Shown here piece after piece: positions 9,801 through 16,473 of a stretch of DNA of 43,304 bases (position 1 is the first letter of the stretch; each line of letters starts with the position of its first letter). Source of the DNA: Verrucomicrobiota bacterium (GTDB taxonomy: Bacteria; Verrucomicrobiota; Verrucomicrobiia; Opitutales; Opitutaceae); assembly GCA_023386835.1 (NCBI GenBank), contig JAEWIY010000171.1, forward strand, positions 1 through 43,304, given 5' to 3'. The position numbers and the translations under genes were made by a program. Below the pieces are notes generated by a model that was given only the letters and a program-made list of their open reading frames with translations, did not search any database and was not told the origin of the DNA.

Positions 9801-10153
9801 CATTTGGCCGCTCCGTCCGGTCGACGAATGCCGAGGCGCAAGTTTCCGCCGCGTCCAGGCAAGTACAACGCAAACTCGGGTCGATCCCCGCCGTCGACCC
9901 GAAAGGCGGTGTTCCCGCCGTAGAGCGGCCGGTTGAAAAACTCGTCACCGTTCGCGATGAGAAAGTCACCGTCTCGCGGCTGATAGCGCAGTGCGTGTGC
10001 CGTCTGCTGATACAGGTTCGGCTGGTAGGAGCTGACGCCCGTCAGTGGGTCTTGGGCGAGGAGCGGGATGATCGATCCGGCTGCACCGAGCAGAAGCAGG
10101 CGCGGCAGCGCGGGCAGACACAAAAACAGGCGGTTCGGGTTTAGGCGAAACAT
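6812..10153 (-). CDS. Large secreted DUF4450-like protein with a six-hairpin glycosidase-type core
   Basis: A 1113-residue exported protein. The ATG at 10151-10153 gives a signal peptide (basic N-terminus, hydrophobic segment, likely cleavage after A33 in PLLAQD). The N-terminal part (NLYQQTAHALRYQPRDGDF, FNRPLYGGNTAFRV, PEFALYLPGRGG) matches my memory of the DUF4450 family of Bacteroidota and Verrucomicrobiota. The middle (about 350-780) is Trp/His-rich and helical, with segments such as GPYAMDALGWHDRARRHLAYW and GGGVTYTSAYNAFHHRRAARLAQ, as in (alpha/alpha)6 six-hairpin glycosidases. The C-terminal third is beta-rich. A role in polysaccharide breakdown is inferred from family and fold; the substrate is unknown. 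The start lies only 22 bases beyond the sigma-factor terminator, so expression may depend on read-through or on a promoter inside that short interval. Confidence 0.8.
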   Translation of the reverse strand: MFRLNPNRLFLCLPALPRLLLLGAAGSIIPLLAQDPLTGVSSYQPNLYQQTAHALRYQPRDGDFLIANGDEFFNRPLYGGNTAFRVDGGDRPEFALYLPGRGGNLRLGIRRPDGAAKWLLEAAHVTTRYRPGGLIYTIRDPYLEAGEIELHAYAVAETDGLIVRVTAQQCPRELQLIWAFGGVTGQRGIRDGDIGTEKVPISEYFQLQPENCRGNRIETAPGAFRLVSAVARLIGSVPPDGTCAVADAKHWADSVALLNSTSEAEPELPVAVGSCPLGHEPRYLLVQRVDLTSAEELATYRDVSAQPGDTPTRERVAREFTHNELPALFARTETHFGALRNRVSVRTPDPFLNAAVAALNIAADAVWDEPQGVVMHGAIAWRSRLLGWRGPYAMDALGWHDRARRHLAYWATRQDLSTIPETFPPPEEATNLARSRSALHSQGNLSNSHYDMNLVYIDALLRHLEWTGDLNFAREVWPVIERHLAWEQRLFRREFKSDGVSAPLYEAYAAIWASDDLQYHGGGVTYTSAYNAFHHRRAARLAQRLGYSSEAYEREADGIEQAMRRHLWIEEQGSFGEFKDWLGRQLIHPSPGLWSIYHPIDSRMTTPAEAWRMTAFAAQHFPWLPVHGPSVPDAPPLGVFGSTDWMPYTWSVNNVVFGENVHTALAFWQAGRSEDAYRLARSAILAAMYLGICPGNVGSMSYLDVYRREAQRDFADGSGVFSRALIEGLFGVRPDLLEGEVVVAPGFPEAWSEAQLDHPDIGYSYLRNGDTERFRIDARWPKAVAIKLQVRARAENARATINGRTVTARRIDRGPAPALLEIVVPPGPESSEVSITWSGERDAPPAPLLDGSRSRPAAPSEAPGVVAQPVPPDAVLEPVDLTPWYNDRVTQLFRNEYRSPRSPFVSLAQPKQGIGAWAGHVNATASIDDSGLRAVVAANGGELPLPNGVRLRLPGSGNEPNVLFVSQWDNYPTEATLPLQGRARRVTLLLAGSTNWMQSRIDNGEVEVRYRDGTTARLPLHNPTNWWPIDQDYFIDDYQFHRPEPIPWRVDLQTGSVRQLEVETFKGRGGKVPGGAATVLELELDPTRELEALTLRAIANEVVIGLMGATLVR

Positions 10154-10174
10154 GCGTGTCTTCTTGTTAGACAA

Positions 10175-10210
10175 CAAAAAAGCCGGCCCGCGATGAACGC
10201 GAACCGGCTC
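10175..10210 (-). terminator. Intrinsic terminator of the sigma-factor gene (minus strand)
   Basis: Read on the minus strand, GAGCCGGTTCGCG and CGCGGGCCGGCTT form an imperfect stem around TTCAT, followed by a T-run (A-tract 10175-10181 on the plus strand). It lies 26 bases after the sigma-factor stop codon and just before the start of the DUF4450-like gene. Confidence 0.85.
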
Positions 10211-10236
10211 GACTATGGCCAAACAAAAGCGAGCGG

Positions 10237-11304
10237 CTAATTGACGCCGAGACCCCGGGGTCCGTTCCGCGCCTCGATGAATTCACGGATGACTTCCATC
10301 CGCTTGCGCTGACGGTCTTCGATGTCGATTTCCTCGCGTGAGCGTTGAGCTTCGTTGCGGGCAATCGCCTTCCGCATCTTGGACAGGGCGATGTTCTGCA
10401 ACTGCCGGATCCGCTCGCGCGTGACCTTAAATTTGCGGCCCACTTCCTCTAGCGTCAGCTCATCGTAACCATCGAGACCGAAGCGGTACTTGATGATCTC
10501 CGCTTCGCGCGGCTCCAGCGACGCGATCATCGCACGGAGGTCGGCGTTGCGTGAGCGCTCCTTGAGCGAGTCGAAGGGGCTGACGGCGTTTTCGTCCCCG
10601 ACGATCTCACCGAAGGTGGCGGAGTCGCCTTCCTCGCCAATGGGAGCATCGAGCGACGTTGGACGCACACTCACGCTCTTAAGGTGAGCGACCTTTGAGG
10701 TCGGGATCTGCAACTCCATCGCCAACTCCTCGTCCGTGGGCTCGCGACCGAGTTCCTCGGTCAGAGCCATGGCGGTGCGACGCATCTTGGCGATCTTGTC
10801 GACGAGGTGGACGGGCAACCGGATTGTCTTGGACTGGTTGGCGAGCGCGCGCTTGATCGACTGCTTGATCCACCAGGCGGCGTACGTGGACAGCTTGCCA
10901 CCTTTCCGCGGGTCGAACCGCTCGACGGCTTTAATCAGCCCAATGTTGCCCTCACTGATGAGGTCGAGGAGCGGCAAACCGAAGTCCTTGTAGTCCATGG
11001 CGATCTTCACCACGAGACGCAGGTTGGCGGAAATCATGTGGTCGCGCGCGGACTTGTCGCCCCGACGAATGCGTTTTGCCAATGCCACTTCCTCATTAGG
11101 CGTAAGGAGGGCGGTTTTACCGATTTCCTGCAGGTACAGCTGCAGGTTGCTCCGCTCCAAGGGAGCGGGCTGGCTCGGCGCCGGATCGGATTTCTCAAGG
11201 AAAGAAGGCGGGGCGTCCGGCGGGGGGATGGTCGCTGCGACGGGGGTGGAGGAGTCCACCTCGTCCGTGTGGGTGTACTTGCGAAGGGAAGTGGTAACGG
11301 CCAT
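10237..11304 (-). CDS. Sigma-70 family RNA polymerase sigma factor (RpoD/RpoS-like, group 1/2)
   Basis: A 355-residue sigma factor. It contains region 1.2 (about 51-84, NLQLYLQEIGKTALLTP), region 2 (about 85-160, with ANLRLVVKIA, LDLISEGNIGLIKAVERFDP and STYAAWWIKQSIKRAL), region 3 (about 165-245) and region 4 (about 255-315, with the helix-turn-helix LTLEEVGRKFKVTRERIRQLQ). There is no long region 1.1, only a 50-residue Pro/Ser-rich N-terminus, which points to a short primary or stationary-phase type factor. A charged tail of about 40 residues follows region 4.2 and is longer than usual. ATG 11304 was chosen because upstream codons run into Pro/Arg-rich non-family sequence. I cannot say from sequence alone whether it is the main housekeeping sigma factor. 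Confidence 0.93.
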   Translation of the reverse strand: MAVTTSLRKYTHTDEVDSSTPVAATIPPPDAPPSFLEKSDPAPSQPAPLERSNLQLYLQEIGKTALLTPNEEVALAKRIRRGDKSARDHMISANLRLVVKIAMDYKDFGLPLLDLISEGNIGLIKAVERFDPRKGGKLSTYAAWWIKQSIKRALANQSKTIRLPVHLVDKIAKMRRTAMALTEELGREPTDEELAMELQIPTSKVAHLKSVSVRPTSLDAPIGEEGDSATFGEIVGDENAVSPFDSLKERSRNADLRAMIASLEPREAEIIKYRFGLDGYDELTLEEVGRKFKVTRERIRQLQNIALSKMRKAIARNEAQRSREEIDIEDRQRKRMEVIREFIEARNGPRGLGVN

Positions 11305-11452
11305 AATGATTAAGCTCGGGGGGACGCGATTAGGCGGAAGCCGAAGGCGTGAGCACTTGACAACCGCGACGGACACAGTTCAGCCGGAAGCGTTCCAGCT
11401 AGTTAAACGGTCAACTATCAACGTCATTGGCCGAAGCCCTGCCTTTTCCCTC

Positions 11453-11467
11453 GCGCCAAGTTGGCGC
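11453..11467. promoter_or_regulatory. Palindrome upstream of the sigma-factor gene
   Basis: GCGCCAA, one base, TTGGCGC: perfect 7-base arms, about 150 bases before the sigma-factor start. It is a possible operator site; the binding protein is unknown. Confidence 0.35.
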
Positions 11468-11512
11468 AGTTGTGGGGCTTAGCGTGACGCAGGGCGCGTC
11501 TGTATTACCCGT

Positions 11513-11532
11513 CCCCGGGCAATGCCCCGGGG
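11513..11532. other. GC-rich hairpin downstream of trpE
   Basis: CCCCGGGC, AAT, GCCCCGGGG form a strong stem with one bulged base. On either strand there is no adjacent T-tract. It may help end or stabilise the glmS-trpE transcript. Confidence 0.35.
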
Positions 11533-11566
11533 CGCGCTGCGGAAAGGCGCGTGCGAAAGGAGCGCT

Positions 11567-11625
11567 GGCGCTAGGCGCCAGCCACGAACGGCGCTAGGCG
11601 CCAGCCACGAACGGCGCTAGGCGCC
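11567..11625. repeat. Tandem 23-bp palindromic repeat, two full units and a partial third
   Basis: Units at 11567-11589 and 11590-11612 are identical, and the first 13 bases recur at 11613-11625. Each unit begins GGCGC-TAG-GCGCC, a small hairpin with 5-base arms (six where TGGCGC meets GCGCCA), followed by AGCCACGAAC. The array ends five bases before the trpE stop codon. Spacing and unit length do not fit CRISPR. It looks like an extragenic palindromic repeat expanded in tandem. Confidence 0.85.
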
Positions 11626-11630
11626 GACGA

Positions 11631-13112
11631 CTATAACTGCTCCGCCAAGGCGACCGCCTTGAACAAGGCAGACGCCTTATTGACGGTCTCGAGAAACTCT
11701 GAAGCCGGGACGCTATCGGCCACCACACCGGCACCGGCCTGAATGTGGATCTGGCCGTCCTTGATCAGGGACGTTCGCAGCATGATGCAGGAGTCCAAAT
11801 TGCCGTCGTAACCAAAGTAGCCCAGCGCGCCTGCATAAAAGCCGCGCTGCACCGGCTCCTGTTGCGCGATGATCTGCATGGCGCGGATTTTCGGCGCGCC
11901 GCTGACCGTCCCGGCGGGGAAGGTGGCGCGCATCAGGTCATACGCCGTCTTGCCGGGAGCGATTCGGCCCTCCACTTGGGAAACGATGTGCATCACGTGC
12001 GAGTACCGCTCGATGATCATCATTTCCGGGACGGTGACGCTGCCGTACTGGCACACCCGGCCGATGTCGTTGCGCGCGAGGTCAACCAGCATCAGGTGCT
12101 CGGCGCGCTCCTTCTGATCGGCCAGAAGATCGGCTTCCAGGGCTTGGTCCTCGGCCGGCGAACTGCCGCGGCGCCGCGTGCCGGCGATGGGTCGAATCTC
12201 GACGCGCTCATCGGTCAGCCGCACGTGGACTTCCGGGGAGGCTCCGACGATCGCGTAGTCACCCGTTTCCAGGATGAACATGTACGGCGACGGGTTGACC
12301 GTCCGCAGCGCCCGGTAGAGTTCGAGGGGCGATTGGTTAAAGGGCCGACTGAACCGTTGTGATGGCACCACCTGAATGATGTCACCCGCGCGGATGTACT
12401 CCTTGCAGTCGTCCACCACGCGCTCGAACTGCGGTTGGGTGAAGTTGCCCGGCGGGACGTCAACCTGCGCCAGATCGAGCAGGGGCGCGGGCGCGAGTTC
12501 CCGTTTTTGATTCAACAACCCGAAGAGCACCTGCAGTTCGGCGACGGCCGCATCATAGGCGGCGTCCACGTTGCCGTTGACATGCGCATTCACGCTCAGC
12601 CGCAACGTCTGCTTCGCGCGATCAAAGATCAGCAGCGAGTCGACGAGCATGAAGTAGAGCAGGGGAAGGCCCAACTCGTCGCGCGGCGCTGGCGGCACGT
12701 GCGGCTCGATCCGGGTGACGTACTCGTATCCGACGAAACCAACGGCTCCGCCCGTGAAGCGCGGCATGCCGGGCAGCGTGACGGGGCGATACCCCTTCAT
12801 TTCCGCTTCAATCAATGTCAGCGGATCCTTCGGCGTCTCGACGGTCGTCGCAGGCTGGCCTGGCGTCTCGATCCGTGTGATCTCGGGCCCGCAGGCAAAA
12901 ATCTTGCGCGGGCGGCAGCCGATAAAACTGTAGCGGGACAGGTGCTCGCCGCCTTCGACGGATTCCAACAGAAATGACGGTCCCGCCGTCTTCAGTTTGG
13001 CGTAAGCGGAGACGGGTGTCTCGAAGTCCGCCATCAAGTCGGCGTAGACCGGGACGACGTTGCCGCTGTGGGCGAGGCGCTGGAACTCCTCGCGGGTGGG
13101 AAAGATCTTCAT
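11631..13112 (-). CDS. trpE: Anthranilate synthase component I (TrpE)
   Basis: A 493-residue chorismate-using enzyme that makes anthranilate, the first committed step of tryptophan synthesis. The N-terminal part carries the feedback-site motifs FLLESVEGGE and SRYSFIG. The C-terminal chorismate-binding domain has PIAGTRRRG, DLARNDIGRV, the GTVSGAPKIRAMQII segment and QAGAGVVADS. ATG 13112 gives the typical beginning MKIFPTREEFQRLA. The gene starts 13 bases after the glmS stop, so the two are very likely cotranscribed. The glutamine amidotransferase subunit TrpG and other trp genes are not in the window, so the protein must pair with a subunit encoded elsewhere. Confidence 0.96.
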   Translation of the reverse strand: MKIFPTREEFQRLAHSGNVVPVYADLMADFETPVSAYAKLKTAGPSFLLESVEGGEHLSRYSFIGCRPRKIFACGPEITRIETPGQPATTVETPKDPLTLIEAEMKGYRPVTLPGMPRFTGGAVGFVGYEYVTRIEPHVPPAPRDELGLPLLYFMLVDSLLIFDRAKQTLRLSVNAHVNGNVDAAYDAAVAELQVLFGLLNQKRELAPAPLLDLAQVDVPPGNFTQPQFERVVDDCKEYIRAGDIIQVVPSQRFSRPFNQSPLELYRALRTVNPSPYMFILETGDYAIVGASPEVHVRLTDERVEIRPIAGTRRRGSSPAEDQALEADLLADQKERAEHLMLVDLARNDIGRVCQYGSVTVPEMMIIERYSHVMHIVSQVEGRIAPGKTAYDLMRATFPAGTVSGAPKIRAMQIIAQQEPVQRGFYAGALGYFGYDGNLDSCIMLRTSLIKDGQIHIQAGAGVVADSVPASEFLETVNKASALFKAVALAEQL

Positions 13113-13125
13113 GGGCCGCTGCAGG

Positions 13126-14988
13126 TCACTCCACGGTGACGGATTTCGCCAGATTGCGCGGCTTGTCGACGTCGCATCCGCGCTCGAGTGCCGCGTAGTA
13201 GCTGAAGAGTTGCAGCGGGACCGTCGCGACAATCGGCAGCACCGCTTCGTGGCAGGCTGGAATCGGAATGATGTCGTCGGCGAGATTCTCCGGCAGCTCG
13301 GTCCCTTCCGTCACGATGGCAAGGATCCGGCCGCCGCGGGCCTTGATCTCCTGCATGGACGAGACAACCTTGTTGAACATCTCCGTTCGCGGAACGAGGA
13401 AGACGGCGGGGCACTTCGGGCTGACCATCGCGATCGGCCCGTGCTTCATCTCCGCGGCCGGGTACGCCTCGGCATGGATGTACGAGACCTCCTTGAGCTT
13501 CAGCGCGCCTTCGAGGGCGATCGGGAAGAGCTCCAGCCGGCCGAGGAACAGCATGTGTTCGTATTCTGAATACGAACGGGCGACCGCGCGGATATGGTCG
13601 GCCTGTTGCAGGGCCCGGCGCACCAGGTCGGGCGCGGAACGCAGTGCTTCCACCATTTCAACGCCGTCGCGGAAGCTCATGTCGCGCATCCGGCCGATGT
13701 AGAGCGCCAGCATGGCGCCGAGCAGCAGCTGCGAGGTGAACGCCTTGGTTGAGGCCACGCCGATTTCCGGTCCGACGTGCTGGTAGATGCCGCCATCCGA
13801 CTCCCGGGCGATCGTGGAGCCGACGACGTTGTTGATGGCAAGAACCTTGTACCCCTTGCGCTTTGCCTCGCGTAGCGCGGCCAGCGTGTCGATCGTCTCG
13901 CCGGACTGGCTCATGACGAAGAAGAGCGAGTTTCGGTAGAGGGGAGAGTTGCGATAGCGGAATTCCGAGGCGTAGTCACACTCCACCGGGACGCGGGCGA
14001 AACGCTCGATCAGGTGTTCGGTGACCATGCTCGCATGGAGCGCCGAGCCGCACGCGCAGAACATGAACCGCTCGATCTGGCGGAACTCACCGGGGGTGAT
14101 GTTCAGGCCGCCGAAGTTCGCGGTGCTCCCGTCCTCCGAGAAGCGGCCGCGCATGGTGTTTTCCAGCGCGGAAGGCTGCTCGAAGATCTCCTTCTCCATG
14201 TAGTGGGAGTAGCCGGACAGCTCGGCTTCCTCGACCTTCCACGTGATTTTGTCGATGACCGGCGAGATCGACGCGTCCGGTTCGTCCAGGCTGGTGATGC
14301 TGAATCCATCCGCCCGCACGTGCACCAACTCGCCGTCTTTCAGATAGACGACGTTCTGGGTGCGGCTCACGAGCGCGGAGACGTCGGAGGCGACCATGTG
14401 CTCGTCCTTGCCGATACCGAGGATGAGCGGGGAGCCCTTGCGCGCGGCAACAAACTCGCCCGGGCGGGCCAGGCACAGGACCACGATGCCGTACGTGCCC
14501 TCGACGTGGCGCAGCGTCTTGCGCACGGATTCAACGAAACGGCTGGCTTCGCCATTGGCGGGTTCCGGCTCCTTGGCGAAGTGGTAGGCCACCAGGTTGC
14601 ACAGCACCTCCGTGTCGGTCTCGGACTGGAAGGTGTAGCCTCGCTCCGTCAGGAACTTCTTAATGGCGGAGTAGTTCTCGATGACCCCGTTGTGGATCAG
14701 CGCGAGTTGCCCGTCGCTGGAGACGTGGGGATGCGCGTTGGCGTCGGTGACTCCGCCGTGAGTGGCCCATCGTGTGTGGCCGATTCCACAGGTGCCGGTC
14801 AGGGGGAGTCGTGCCGCCTCTTTCACGAGGTTGGCGACACGTCCGACCTTTTTGGCCACCGTGAACTCGCCGTCCTGATGCAAAGCCAAGCCGGCGGAAT
14901 CGTATCCGCGGTACTCAAGCCGCTTCAGGCCGTCGATAATAATGGGGGAGGCCTTGCTTCGGCCGACGTAACCAACGATTCCGCACAT
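13126..14988 (-). CDS. glmS: Glutamine-fructose-6-phosphate aminotransferase, isomerizing (GlmS)
   Basis: Makes glucosamine-6-phosphate from fructose-6-phosphate and glutamine, the entry to peptidoglycan and LPS amino sugars. The 620-residue protein begins MCGIVGYVG, so processing exposes Cys as the N-terminal nucleophile of the class II glutaminase domain (about 1-230, with RWATHGG and HNGVIENY). Two SIS domains follow: CACGSALHAS, SQSGETIDTLAAL and STKAFTSQ in the first, HGPIAM in the second. The C-terminus DKPRNLAKSVTVE is the conserved family ending. ATG 14988 is fixed by the catalytic Cys. The 74-base gap to the divergent glgC is too short for a glmS ribozyme leader, and none was seen. 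Confidence 0.98.
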   Translation of the reverse strand: MCGIVGYVGRSKASPIIIDGLKRLEYRGYDSAGLALHQDGEFTVAKKVGRVANLVKEAARLPLTGTCGIGHTRWATHGGVTDANAHPHVSSDGQLALIHNGVIENYSAIKKFLTERGYTFQSETDTEVLCNLVAYHFAKEPEPANGEASRFVESVRKTLRHVEGTYGIVVLCLARPGEFVAARKGSPLILGIGKDEHMVASDVSALVSRTQNVVYLKDGELVHVRADGFSITSLDEPDASISPVIDKITWKVEEAELSGYSHYMEKEIFEQPSALENTMRGRFSEDGSTANFGGLNITPGEFRQIERFMFCACGSALHASMVTEHLIERFARVPVECDYASEFRYRNSPLYRNSLFFVMSQSGETIDTLAALREAKRKGYKVLAINNVVGSTIARESDGGIYQHVGPEIGVASTKAFTSQLLLGAMLALYIGRMRDMSFRDGVEMVEALRSAPDLVRRALQQADHIRAVARSYSEYEHMLFLGRLELFPIALEGALKLKEVSYIHAEAYPAAEMKHGPIAMVSPKCPAVFLVPRTEMFNKVVSSMQEIKARGGRILAIVTEGTELPENLADDIIPIPACHEAVLPIVATVPLQLFSYYAALERGCDVDKPRNLAKSVTVE

Positions 14989-15062
14989 GAAATTGATCGG
15001 ATTAGACTGGCGAAAGTACGGGGTGGCTGAATGTTGGAGCAAGGATATAGACCTCAACCAGC
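14989..15062. promoter_or_regulatory. Compact divergent intergenic region between glmS and glgC
   Basis: Only 74 bases separate the glmS and glgC start codons, so both promoters must share or overlap this interval, possibly extending into coding sequence. On the minus strand TTGCTC and GTACTT are 17 bases apart and could be a weak glmS promoter. No clear operator was seen. Confidence 0.4.
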
Positions 15063-16352
15063 ATGAGCTCGGAGAAAAACGTCGTGGCGGTGATCATGGG
15101 AGGCGGCCGGGGCACCCGGTTGCATCCGTTGACAATGGAGCGCTGCAAGCCGGCGGTGCCGTTGGCCGGCAAGTACCGCCTGGTCGACATCCCGATCAGC
15201 AATTGCCTCAACTCGAATATCAATCGGATCTTCCTGCTGACGCAGTTCCACACGGCGTCCCTCCACCGGCACATCCAGACGACGTACCACTTTGATCCCT
15301 TCGGTGGTGGTTTCGTGGATATCCTGTCCGCGGAGCAAACCGAGAAGACTTCCGATTGGTATCAAGGAACTGCGGACGCAGTACGCCGAAACCTCCAGCA
15401 CCTGCGGAGTGAGGTGCACGACTACGTTTTGATCCTTTCCGGTGATCAGCTCTACCGGATGGATTTCCGGAAGATCCTGGCCGAGCACAAGGCCAGTGGC
15501 GCCGATGTCACGATCGCCGCAATGCCGATTCCGGTGGAGAAGGTGGAGGGACTCGGTTTGATGGGGGTGGATGACGAGCTACGTGTCACCGCCTTCGCAG
15601 AGAAGCCGAAGGATCCTGCGGTGATCGCCAGCCTCGCGATGAGCGAGAGCCTGGAGAAGCGCCTGGGCCACGCCGATCTCGGCCAAAAGCGGTGCCTCGC
15701 CTCGATGGGCATCTACGTGTTCAACCGCGGCGCGTTGGCCGAAGCGCTGGACAATACGATGACCGATTTTGGCAAGGAGGTCATCCCGAGCCTGCTGGGC
15801 AAGAAGCGCCTCTTCGCCCACGTGTTCGAAGGTTATTGGGAGGACATCGGTACGGTCCGCGCGTTTTTTGACGCCAACCTGGCTCTCGCGCAGGTGCTGC
15901 CGCCGTTCAACTTCTTCGATGAGACGGCCCCGATCTACACCAAGGATCAGTACCTGCCGCCGTCGAAGATCAACCGCTGCAACGTCGACCACGGTGTGTT
16001 TGGCGACGGTTGTATTGTCGAAGATGCGACAATCGTGCACTCGGTTCTCGGTATCCGGTCCTTCGTGCGCGCCGGCTCGACCTTGCACGACGTGGTGATG
16101 ATGGGCGCCGACATGTATGAAACCGAGGCGGACCTGAAGGCCAACCTGGAGGCTGGCCGACCGCATCTCGGCATCGGACTTGGGTGCAACATCAAGGGCG
16201 CGATCATCGACAAGAACGCCCGGATCGGTGACAACGTTTCGCTGGTGGTCGACGGCAAGGCTGACGGCCTGTATCCGCACGGCGTGGTGGTGCGTGATGG
16301 CGTTTTGGTCGTGCCGAAAGGCGTGACTGTTCCGGCCGGCGTGACGATCTGA
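15063..16352 (+). CDS. glgC: Glucose-1-phosphate adenylyltransferase (ADP-glucose pyrophosphorylase)
   Basis: Makes ADP-glucose from glucose-1-phosphate and ATP, the committed step of bacterial glycogen synthesis. At 429 residues it is family length. The nucleotidyltransferase domain shows GGGRGTRLHPLT, KPAVPLAGKYRLVDIPISNC, WYQGTADAVR, SGDQLYRMD and FEGYWEDIGT. The C-terminal left-handed beta-helix begins near CNVDHGVFGDGC and contains hexapeptide-like turns (IDKNARIGDNV). The start ATG 15063 follows the divergent glmS promoter region directly. No other glg genes are adjacent. Confidence 0.97.
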   Translation: MSSEKNVVAVIMGGGRGTRLHPLTMERCKPAVPLAGKYRLVDIPISNCLNSNINRIFLLTQFHTASLHRHIQTTYHFDPFGGGFVDILSAEQTEKTSDWYQGTADAVRRNLQHLRSEVHDYVLILSGDQLYRMDFRKILAEHKASGADVTIAAMPIPVEKVEGLGLMGVDDELRVTAFAEKPKDPAVIASLAMSESLEKRLGHADLGQKRCLASMGIYVFNRGALAEALDNTMTDFGKEVIPSLLGKKRLFAHVFEGYWEDIGTVRAFFDANLALAQVLPPFNFFDETAPIYTKDQYLPPSKINRCNVDHGVFGDGCIVEDATIVHSVLGIRSFVRAGSTLHDVVMMGADMYETEADLKANLEAGRPHLGIGLGCNIKGAIIDKNARIGDNVSLVVDGKADGLYPHGVVVRDGVLVVPKGVTVPAGVTI

Positions 16353-16403
16353 TCCCGAGTTCTCGCTCCGCGCGTGGATGCGCGCGGGTGCGCCCACATA
16401 AAA

Positions 16404-16433
16404 CAAAAAAGCAGGCCCAACCTGGGCCTGCTT
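16404..16433 (-). terminator. Intrinsic terminator of ychF (minus strand)
   Basis: On the minus strand AGCAGGCCCA / TGGGCCTGCT form a stem followed by a T-run (A-tract 16405-16410 on the plus strand), about 40 bases after the ychF stop. The stem could also serve glgC from the other side, but that strand has no T-tract. Confidence 0.85.
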
Positions 16434-16473
16434 CGTCATAGCGAAGAGTGCAGTGAGGCGGCGGGCGGCCGCC

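Larger units (their letters stand above)
11305..11630. other. 326-bp intergenic region between the sigma-factor gene and trpE
   Basis: This is the only gap longer than 300 bases. It lies upstream of the sigma-factor gene and downstream of trpE, both read on the minus strand. It holds a short palindrome (11453-11467), a GC-rich hairpin (11513-11532) and a tandem palindromic repeat (11567-11625). No credible coding frame was seen. The sigma-factor promoter must lie here, but no convincing -35/-10 pair stood out. Confidence 0.7.

Noticed and set aside
11567..11625. CRISPR-like array
   Set aside because: The repeats are 23 bases, contiguous and without spacers, with only about two and a half units and no cas genes.
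14989..15062. glmS ribozyme or riboswitch upstream of glmS
   Set aside because: The 74-base interval is too short for the ribozyme core and shows no matching conserved segments.
16404..16433. Bidirectional terminator for glgC and ychF
   Set aside because: The stem has a T-run only on the minus strand, so I assign it to ychF; the glgC transcript end remains unassigned.
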